Source of the DNA: Halocaridina rubra
Taxonomy: Eukaryota; Arthropoda; Malacostraca; Decapoda; Atyidae
Assembly: GCA_037179515.1 (NCBI GenBank)
Contig: JAXCGZ010000062.1
Span: forward strand, 74,501 to 138,500
Direction of reading: 5' to 3'
DNA length: 64,000 nucleotides
A program made the position numbers and the translations under genes. This document shows positions 55,224-64,000 of this stretch, one piece after another. The notes under the pieces were generated by a model, which was given only the letters and a program-made list of their open reading frames with translations, had not been told where the DNA came from and did not search any database. Within the stretch, counting starts at the first letter, position 1; each line of letters opens with the position of its first letter.

Positions 55224-56510
55224 ATTTAATTAATTTTATTAATTTATTGCGCCAAGGCGTCAGACATTACATGAATTCATACAAATAATGCTTCAAATGG
55301 ATACAAAACCAAGAATAGAACATAGTTTACAGGGAGGTGTACACACTGATAAAACATTGCTGCATACTAACACACAATTCACAGTATGGCAGCACAGAGT
55401 ACATTATATACAAAAGTAAAGCTCAGAGAAACACAGAATACACAAACTGAATTATACAGCAACATACAGAAAATATATGTATAATTCAATATAATTAATG
55501 GCCACCAAAGTGAGGATAACGAGCAAGAATAACATCAAGGTTGTCATCATTAAGTAAAAATGAGCAGATCTGTATTAAGTTCTGACCTCGTGGTAAAACA
55601 TCTCTCACTGTGGGACACTGAAGACAATAGTGGTCAAGAGTGTTAGCATTAGGACGGTCGCATAATTTACAGGAGGTGTACTGTGGCATATCTAGAGTCT
55701 GGGAGACCTGCCATAAAGGCCGATACCCCATTCTGAGCCGAGCACTAACTACATTGTTTTTCCGCACCATTAACCCGCGTCTGCGATACTTGTAGCGACT
55801 GTGAAGAAAGTGATCATGGTGCTGTATGGACACACTGTTGGCCCTCTCCGTGTCCCTGCGCTGGACAGTCATGGCAAACCCAGCTGAGTAGATGATGTTA
55901 CGTAGGCATCGGAGGGAGGGCTCAGCGTCCACAGCATGCCCATCCAGCATACAGGCCGCCTTGGCAAGACGATCCGCTGTGTCGTTGCCAGTCAGTCCAA
56001 ACGACACAACAAGAGAAGCATCCTGAGCGGCCGCGAGGCGACATAGTATATCTCCCACAGCACGGCCACAGATGGGTCTTGGCGAGGATAGGGCTTGTAG
56101 GGCCGATTGGGAGTCACAAATTATTACCCCATTCACTCGTCGTAGAACAAGGAGAGTCACGGCATCCAAGATGGCATTCAGTTCACAGTAGGTGGAGCTC
56201 GACGAGGTGGGTAGTCTACGGCCAATCCATGAATCAGCCGGCACAGGCGACTCCATGGTGGGGGAAAACACAGCACATGCCGCCCTCCCATCTGCTTGCA
56301 CAGAACCATCAACAGGGACAGACATGGACACATCAGCGATAGTCTCCAGAGCTAACTGTCTCTGCAGGGGGGGATAGACATCCTTCGAGGTCGGTGTATA
56401 TGTGACAGCGGGGAGGGGGACATGCCAGGGTGGTAAATCTGGGACAGCCGCCTGCACTGGCAGGTTGATGTCAAGGCCACGGAGAATGTCACTCACCACC
56501 CTGATAAGGT
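55224..56510 (-). mobile_element. 3' fragment of an RNase H-bearing non-LTR retrotransposon (I-like)
   Basis: An intact 334-codon frame (56499-55495) encodes an RNase H domain: DGSVQADGRAACAV (first Asp), YCELNAILDAV (Glu), VIICDSQSAL (second Asp), then GNDTADRLAKA (last Asp block). The usual W(V/I)PSHxGxxGN segment is reduced to SFGLTGND, so the basic loop is missing. After it come a basic region (RYKYRRRGLMVRK) and a CCHC-like CKLCDRPNANTLDHYCLQCP, typical of the post-RNase H tail of I/Jockey-group elements. It ends HFGGH and stop. The 3' UTR runs to GCGCCAAGGCGTC-type sequence (plus-strand orientation) with an AATAAATTAATAAAATTAA-like tail abutting the microsatellite. The RT and 5' parts are missing to the right of 56510. 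Confidence 0.85.
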
Positions 56511-58230
56511 TCCATCAGTATTTCATCTAGAAATATTGAGCCCAAACTTTTTTTTTCTTGTGCAAGGGCTTTTGGCAATATCAGCTTTGCATTTATGTAT
56601 AGGAGTATCTCCTTGGTGACCTGGTTCCCCTAGGCCTTCATCTTATATCGTTACCCCTTACTTATCTGGAGCTAATAGTCTGAATGCATGTACTTAATTT
56701 GGAACACTAAGCTGTTTTCTTTAATACCTTTTGGATATTGTGATTATCTCCATAGTATCGTACTCTCTTCCACCCGAATAATTTCTCTTTTGGGAGATAT
56801 TTTGAAAGGGCTTAAACTCCATAGCTACTTGAAAAATAGGAGTTCCCATGGATGATTATCCCAGTGTTCAATGTTTTTGGATGTTCACCCTTGAGGGTGA
56901 GCGGACCTTCCACTTGTGGCCCGCGAGTGTTCAATGGTACATTATTTGGTCTTAAACCCAACAAGTTTGCTTTCTTAATTCTCTTTCTACGAGTCATATA
57001 TGTTCACATAGAAATGTCCCCCCCCCCCAAGATATTCTCAGTGGCGAAAAGTCATACTTGAATTGATGTCCTACTCCTAAACCTTTCCTTATGCAATAGT
57101 CAAACCATTTATGGTACTGGCTAATACAGATTTTTCCTTATATGCTTTCACAGACATTCTGGAGTTTAGCTTGTGCTCTATTCATTTTTCGGAGAGGGAT
57201 TTTTTTTATGATTGAGACACAATGACGGCCCCAAAAAAAAAAATTATCCTCATTGGGCCTGAGCACTAAGAAAAGAGAGCGAGAAACAGAGATGGGGAGT
57301 ATTGTGACTTGCCAAATGTGAAAGGATAATTAAACATGTGTAACGAATATCCAAGAATATTCGGTGGATGTGGGCATAGAAAGAGAACTGTAACTGAAGG
57401 AAGACTTTTAACATCAAACTGTCCTGGACAGTCCTATTTAAGCCCACAAGACCCTTCAGCTGTAGTATCGCAACGGTCGATTGGTGCCATGGGCCAACCT
57501 ACTATATGTACCTCAATTTCAAAGACTTGTACCCTCCTAGTAGTTTCGGAAATTATGGAGAGAAGTTTCTCCTCTCTCTAGCTACTTTTCTTTCCTCCAT
57601 GTGGAAGGCGTACATATACTTAACGCGTTTCTTCCTCCAAATATTTTCCTAAGCGTTTGTTTTGGACCTTGGAATAATTCTTACTTCATTCAGATCCCCG
57701 AGGACTTCCAATAGCTTCTGTAGGTTCTAGCTACATCTTTCAAAGCAAGCCTCATACACACTATGCATGGACGTTCTATTTTGCTTTTTCTACCTGGGCT
57801 TTCATTTACATCATGGTATTGTCTAAATCTGTTTACCTAAATGAGTGAGGAGTGCCTTGGTTAAATATCCCTTGCTAATTAGGTTAATAATCTTCCTCTT
57901 TGCCTGTAAGGGTGTTACACACTAACTTAATAGTTCATCTGTGAATACCCTTTTATAGTCTCCTTCTCAAGGGGACATCATCCTTGTTTACCCAGTTAAA
58001 GTTCTGTTCCATTTGAGGGAGCTCCATCTATGAATTTCCTTCAAGACAGAATGTAGGTCCTTTGAAATTTCTAGGTTTCTCATATGATCTTTCCAGTGTT
58101 ACAATTGCAAATGTGGTCCTTATTGGAGCTCTATATCCCTTGTTATAAGTTCATGATGTTTATCTAGCCTTTCTTCTTTGAGGGAGACCTTTATAAAGGA
58201 CTCTGTAATAAGATACAGTATATAATTTAT
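56511..58230. other. Unassigned sequence around a repeat copy
   Basis: Apart from the ~300-bp repeat at 57209-57508 I recognise nothing. The composition is less A-rich than neighbouring introns and has many short broken frames on the minus strand (for example KGEHPKTLNTGIIIHG near 56900 and AFHMEERKVARERRNFSP near 57580). It could be the degraded 5' body of the LINE to its left or another old element. A C10 run lies at 57017-57026. Confidence 0.3.
57209..57508 (-). repeat. ~300-bp dispersed repeat, copy 4
   Basis: Minus strand: TAGTAGGTTGGCCCATGGCA, ACTACAGCTGAAGGGTCTTG, GACTGTCCAGGACAGTTTGA, ending GGGGCCGTCATTGTGTCTCA. It shares the 5' start with copies 1 and 2. Confidence 0.8.
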
Positions 58231-59104
58231 CACAATGATATCACATCTTTCATATTTCTTAGGATGATATGGTTCAGCAGCACTTGATGGAAACAAAATT
58301 GTAACATTTTAATTGTAAAAATTCTAAGAATAGTGAAAAGCCACGGAAAGGATTTCACAGCATTTACTAATCACACAAAGCAAATAATGTACATTGTAAC
58401 TGCATAACTAAGCATACTTTACCACGGTAATAGAATACAAATTAATACACAAATGAAAAAAAAATGAGACAATTCCATTTGAAACTGAAGAGGGTGTACA
58501 AAAAAATTAAATGGACATTTCTACAGAATTATCTTAATAAATGAAACTGAAAGAGCAAATGAAAACTTACAGTGCAAAATGAATTAGATATATAAGGAAA
58601 TTAAGCTAATTCAAATCCATGAGTTTGGGTCAGTGATATATATGGGTATATCATTCTTTCTCGAGGACAGAGAATCATAAAAATATCAGAAAATAAGTAT
58701 TATTAACGCCACATAATTTACTAGAAACAAAACACACTGCTAGCAGAACTTTGGTTACATAAGGGTCAACAGTGTTTTACTAGTGTAATAATTATCCTGT
58801 AACATACCATAAACAGCATTTTAATCAGACTAAAAAGTAAATTACAGCAGAGTAGTTCTAACAAAACTACCTTAAAAATATCAAAATTAACCCATTGGTT
58901 AAATATGGCTAGCCTATATGAATATCCTAACAATGAAATTAAAAGAAATAATAAACTCATTACTGACTTGATGAAAAGAGTAACACCTAATATATCACAA
59001 TAATGGTTTCAAACCACGACAAAAACAAATATAATAATAACAAAGGATGTGAATTACATCTTTCTATTCCAGTAGTATCAACCTCTTGGTACTGATTGAT
59101 TGCT

Positions 59105-61338
59105 TCAGTTAAGACCTCCAGAGGAAAACAAGAGAACTTGTTTTTGTTTCTTCTTCTTGCCTTTCTTGTTCACATTTCCATTACCTTCACTTTTAGCTAC
59201 TGAAAAATAAAAATAAAGTTAATTTTCAGAAAGCAAAAAGAAATCTTTCAAGAGGATTTAAGGGATATACTATGAGGAAGTTGTTGTTATTCCCTAAGCT
59301 GCCTGGACGAACAGACCCCCAGAGATCCTAAGGATGTGCACTTCCAATCTCAGGCTTTCCTCAAAGGGAGTGTATGTCCTGTTGTTGGCGTATGTGGTTG
59401 TAAACTGTGCAATCTTTCAAAATGTGTTTAACTGCATGAGGTAATGTGTTAAATTTAGGATATTCATAATTGATGGTGTCTTCCATGCAACTCGGGAGTA
59501 GCAGCAGCAGCAGCGCGCGAGAGAGAGAGAGAGCGCACACCACCACACACCCCCTGCCACAGCTAAAACATGCCCCTCACAGGGCATAGGAACTTGGGAG
59601 AGGCCCCAGTCACTGAACAAAGATCAATATACATGAAAGACGTTGGATTGTATGATGGCTAGATAATCTTCCTGTACTGTATGTTAGTGGGTATTTGACT
59701 CTGCATGCAGATAAAAAAAAAATTGATGAGCAAGATACAAAATATTAAAAATTTTGCAAAATCATAATGGTAATACTAGATAGAGAATGAGAGCCTGAAG
59801 ATGCAAAGGAGCAAGATAAGTTGATTCGAGTGGAAAGAGAGACGGACTAGCTAGTATGGACATCTAAATAGAAAGAATAAGGGATCTGGGAAAAGAACAT
59901 TAGACAAGGTTTAAAAGGTATGTGAATTATGAAGACCAAGATGGAAGCATGGAGCATATGATGTCCTGCCAGGAGAGGTCTTGACAACCAAGAGAGGCGA
60001 GAGGCTTACAAACGACAAATTGAGCTGAAAATTGGGAATACATGCAACCTCAGACCTGGTCAAGAAATGCAACATTGACAGTGGTTTTAATCTTTTTCAC
60101 ATAGAGCTGAAAAATGGGACTAGGAGCAGGGTATGATGAAGCCCTATTTTAGTCTTTATATAATCAGTTATGGCCACCAAACTAGCTTCTGCAGGATAGG
60201 GCATGAGCAGAGCATGAAGTTATGCTGCTGCCTCCCTTGTTTTGTTCAGTTGTGGCCACTCTACTGGCTCCAGCAGGTTATGGAGTCATGTTGGAGGGAA
60301 AGAGTATTAAACTTAATAATCTAACTTCAAAACATACCTGCAGCATTTCTAGCAGCAGCAGCATCTAATGCTTGAGCAATAGCATTACTGAATGAGCGCT
60401 TGAATTCTGGTACAGCCACAGCTTCTTCATCAGTGTCGTCGTCTTCATTTTGAGGCAACCTTTGTGTCTGCTGGCTCATGCCATCACTGAAACTTACTGA
60501 ATGCTTTACTCCCCAAGAACTCTGAATGGGATTACTTTTTACAGTGGTAACCCCCACACCTGCAATGAAAAAATACAAAAATATTATCACAAAGATAATG
60601 GGGACGCAGATGGACTCCATATATTTTCACTGGTATTGCACAGCATTTAGTAACTGATTCAGAGACCACTCTGTGAAGAATGGATATTTCTTGCAAGGTA
60701 TGCGAGAGCAGGCGAAGAGTTAATGATGATGGAGGATTGCATAATTTGGGGTCGAGATTAAATATGGATTTCACGGTTTCACATATTTGGGAATGGACAG
60801 TCAGATGGTAGCCAAGGAAAGAGTATAGTCAACAGAGTAGTGGAAGTGTGCTTAGCAATTACAGGCAATGAGCACAGTATGAAGATATTATAAACAAGCA
60901 GACATAAGTCTGGATTTTGTGATGTTATAACTGACTTTTTGGTGCTGTATTGTAGTAAGAATGAGAGCTATGCAGCATAGAATGAAGTGGCATAATGTAC
61001 AATAGTTTTTTTTGTCCTATCAAACTAAGCTGTCTTACAGGGTAACTAAGCAGTAATTACATGTAGTAAGTAGGTTGGCCAATGGCACCAACCGCCTGTT
61101 GCCATACTACAGCTGAAGGGTCTTGAGGACTTAAATAAGACTGTCCAGAACAGTTCGATGTTAAGTCTTCCTTCAGTTACTTTCTATGCCTACATCAGCA
61201 CCGAATATTCTTGGATATTCGTTACTCATGTCTTATTATCCCTTCACATTTGACAAGTCACAATACTCCCCATCTCTTGTTTCTCTCTACGTTTTCTTCG
61301 TGCCCAGGCCTGATTTTTTTTTTTTTTTTTGGCCCGCC

Positions 61339-61383
<45 letters not shown>

Positions 61384-63930
61384 ACACACACACACCCTAC
61401 TACTACCAGTTACATACTTCTAGTTCTCTAGATTGCATAAAAGAAAGACTATACTAATTAATGCGAGCCCACAGATGACAATCACTACATAAAATATATA
61501 CATCCTTACAATACTTGGTCGATTATGCATAGCAAAATTGCCCAAGACAATTGCTTAGAAATTGAGATATTACTTATAATCCACAAATTCCTTTCAAGGC
61601 ATAATTTCTATTTCCAGCACTGTAAGGGTCAGGTATTGCTATCCATACACCAATGGCTTGAATACATAATTTCAAGCTTTTTCCACAAAAATACAGAAAA
61701 CTTTCCATAAACTATTTAAAAAAATCATTTAACATAAAAAAAAGCTTGCATCCTTTTTGCACCTTACTGTAAAACACACTATAATGAGTACTGCAGTACA
61801 AACCAATATATATTGTAATGAAGCATTATCATATACATCTACACATAAAAATTAAAGTTTTTATTTAGTCAAACTTAATGGTATGAGAATTTGCTATAAT
61901 TTTTTCTAAGCCAAAAAGATGTAAGAATGATATGAATGACTTTTGACTTTAGGAGGACCTGAAATCTAGAATTCTAACAGAAGTGCATGACACTGAATAG
62001 TTCCTATTAATTTTCTTAAGCAAGAATTTGCAAACTTGAAAGCGATTCTTTACCTTGTTTTACATTACTTGTTCCACCCAGGCTTGGCCATGATGTGTTG
62101 GAAGTACCCAAACCCTTGGGCTCACTATGAGAGTGAGAAATCTTGGTCTGACCTTCTCGGATCATCTGTCCAGGAGTAGAGATATAGTTACTATTATTTA
62201 CATTTTTTCTAACATGAAGTCATGAACAAACATAAAACAGTAAGATGGCAAGGTTTAATTGTACCCTGCCACACTCACAACCTTCATAAGCTGTTTTCTA
62301 GCAATAAAAAGCAAAGAGGAAGTGAATGCCATCCGTTCACTACGTATCCCTTTGATACACAAAGAAGACGGGTGCAGAATTTTTTTCTCTGTCATCTCCA
62401 GGGATATGTTAGAAAGAAACTGTCTATGAAAGAATACCTCTTTTTGAATGCACTCAACAAACAACAGGTAATTTTTTTTACAGCACGATCACGAGAAAAT
62501 TCAGCATAAACACACCTTAACTGGGTGAGAAATTCAAATGCAATGTCAGTCAATACGAAGACACTAAATGTTCCGGTTTTACGTCATGGACTCCGTTTTC
62601 TACCAAGGGCTAGGACGGTTGCCTTCTTGCGAAGGACTGGTTTTGACATGTAATTGTTACCCTGAGTGCATGCCCTTGCTAACCTCAGACCGTGACGGGG
62701 TGCGAACCCTCAAACTGACGCCTCAGAGTCTCAGACGCTACCGCTTGAGCCACGGTGACTACCAGTACGAAGACACTAAATAGTGTAAATACTAATAAGA
62801 ATATTTACCTTACTTAACTGGCAATTTAAAAAGCAAATAATTTACTAAGATATCAATAATTTTTCTACAGGCAATCACAACTCCAAAAGAAGCTAGTGAC
62901 CTTTTCTTTTGGCAAGCCATATATAAAAGAAAACTCACCCTTGCAAAGGAAACTCCTGTTCCACTGGTGTCTGCGGAAGAGCCGTAGAGGGACTCATTGG
63001 TTGGGCTCGTACTGCATTCACTTTCCGATGGATTATACAAACCAGCAGCTGCACCTTCTGGTGCTGGGCCAAGGCCACTGCAACAGAAAAATATTTCTTA
63101 AAAAATCATAAGTTCTTCTTGACAAAGTATTTTCTCACCGAGACCAGCGGAATTGGAAAAATATTGAAGCAAGGCCTCTCTGAACAGAGGAAAAAAATAT
63201 TAGAGAATACCTCATTGTCAATTAAGGCTTACATAAAATGTGGGACTGCATTCACCAACAATATGCTATAATACAAAATCTTCTATTATCCCTTTCTTTT
63301 ACTTCACTGATAACATACCTGCTTGGAAAATCATCAGCAAATGATGGGAACTGAACAAAAGAATCAATCTTCATTCCAATTGCTCCTTTACAGCGGCCCA
63401 TCATACGGTCTTCTTCGGCTCTTACCCGCTTGGCAATTTTCCTCTCTTCTCTCGCACGTTTATTTCGTCGTTTTTGCCGATTCTCTATTTGATCCTTTCA
63501 AGAACATAAAATAAATAAAAATTACACATTTTTTTTTTTTGGGGGGGGGAAACCTTTCATAACTGTGCTTAAATATTTGTCACCTGTTCACAAGCATTCA
63601 TAGTAACACTCCAAGTCTGAATTCTGTACACTGCAATGAATAAGCAGCGTGATATTCTTTTTTTGCTGTAGGTGAAGTCCTATGTTAAAATTTCAAAAAC
63701 TGCTGAAATATCTTTCTTACATTATGAGGATAATAGCAGACTAATAGCAGTAAATAAAACATTATGAACAATACAGTAACATGAGTACGCACCTGGAACA
63801 ATGACAATGTGAGTTTTGAGATTAATGGCTGTCCCAAAGCCACTTCTACAACATCAAAACTGCAGCTAACTGGTAGATGTCGAAGATAGCGCAAACGATT
63901 GCGAAGGTCCTCTGTCATATTAGCCGATTC
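59105..63930 (-). CDS. RNF10: RING finger protein 10, C-terminal third (partial)
   Basis: RNF10 is an E3 ubiquitin ligase known from ribosome-associated quality control (40S ubiquitination) and myelin gene regulation. Six exons in the window join in phase to 293 codons plus TGA: 63930-63793, 63494-63319, 63077-62939, 62165-62054, 60559-60338, 59199-59105. The catalytic RING and N-terminal parts lie beyond the right edge. Family blocks are clear: MTEDLRNRLRYLRHLPVSC (the conserved segment after the RING region), the Lys/Arg-rich helix ENRQKRRNKRAREERKIAKR, FVQFPSFADDF, then SFARMIREGQ, VPEFKRSFSNAIAQAL, and a Lys-rich end GKKKKQKQVLLFSS, matching the order in animal RNF10. The last AG of RNA before each exon and all donors are canonical. 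Ser/Thr-rich low-complexity linkers lie between the blocks. Introns hold a ~300-bp repeat copy (61063-61382) and a SINE with target duplication (62570-62765). The 3' UTR lies to the left of 59105; no clear polyadenylation signal was found. Confidence 0.93.
60110..60300 (+). repeat. Dispersed repeat, CACCCTGCTGGCT family (two adjoining units)
   Basis: GTTATGGCCACCAAACTAGC at about 60166 and GTTGTGGCCACTCTACTGGC at about 60248 form two successive units about 80 bp apart, each preceded by a GCATGA or GTATGATGAAG block. Located in the last RNF10 intron. Confidence 0.6.
61063..61382 (+). repeat. ~300-bp dispersed repeat, copy 2, with 42-A tail
   Basis: GTAGTAAGTAGGTTGGCCAA to GGCCCGCCCT followed by 42 A and a short ACAC run. 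It is the same element as copy 1, with a T-run in place of the GAGGGCAG block. The long A tail supports retroposition. It lies in an RNF10 intron, antisense to the gene. Confidence 0.85.
62554..62781 (-). repeat. SINE insertion with 16-bp target-site duplication
   Basis: TACGAAGACACTAAAT occurs at 62554-62569 and again at 62766-62781, bracketing 196 bp. Read on the minus strand the insert begins GTAGTCACCGTGGCTCAAGC with an A box, and GAGGGTTCGCACCCC as B box. It lies in the RNF10 intron between 62939 and 62165. Confidence 0.88.
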
Positions 63931-64000
63931 CTTAAATATTAATAAATCAAATAGGGGATATAAAATACAATCTCATTCTTGTACTAACAGCTATACTGTC

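Noticed and set aside
59750..60060. Possible RT 3'-end remnant on the plus strand
   Set aside because: A few words resemble RTE ends but frames break too often to support a call.

Overview
The window is eukaryotic nuclear DNA: spliced genes with GT-AG introns, AT-rich introns, very long TA/GA microsatellites, tRNA-derived SINEs and decayed non-LTR retrotransposons. The gene content (eIF4H, MYBBP1A, RNF10) is animal. The mix of extreme dinucleotide arrays with Jockey/RTE/I-type remnants suggests an arthropod, most likely a decapod crustacean. That last step is inference, since no search could be run.

Layout. (1) Positions 1-3106, minus strand: the 5' part of eIF4H, a 32-nt first coding exon and the start of the exon carrying the Gly-rich leader and RRM. 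(2) Positions 4742-22686, plus strand: a complete MYBBP1A/Pol5-family gene that I could assemble into 19 exons with consistent phases (1,151 codons plus stop). It is divergent from eIF4H across about 1.6 kb. (3) Positions 25238-54951, minus strand: a 14-exon gene for a predicted 586-aa protein with three tandem Myb/SANT-like (trihelix-type) DNA-binding domains. Each domain is split over two exons at the same place. Every cassette boundary is phase 1, and an exon block appears to have been duplicated. (4) Positions 59105-63930, minus strand: the 3' six exons (293 codons plus stop) of RNF10; the RING part lies beyond the right edge. MYBBP1A and the SANT gene converge tail to tail across 2.5 kb. 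RNF10 and the SANT gene run in the same direction.

The rest is repeat-rich. Introns and spacers hold at least three LINE remnants with readable reverse transcriptase or RNase H peptides, two RTE-like remnants, at least seven tRNA-headed SINE copies (one with a clean 16-bp target duplication), two MITE-like inverted-repeat elements, a ~300-bp dispersed family seen four times, several tandem arrays (30, 129, 180 and 258 bp periods) and four large TA-containing arrays.

No bacterial-type operon, CRISPR array or rRNA gene is visible. The most interesting feature is the tandem-cassette SANT gene. The three other genes are housekeeping functions (translation initiation, nucleolar and transcription control, ubiquitin ligation).
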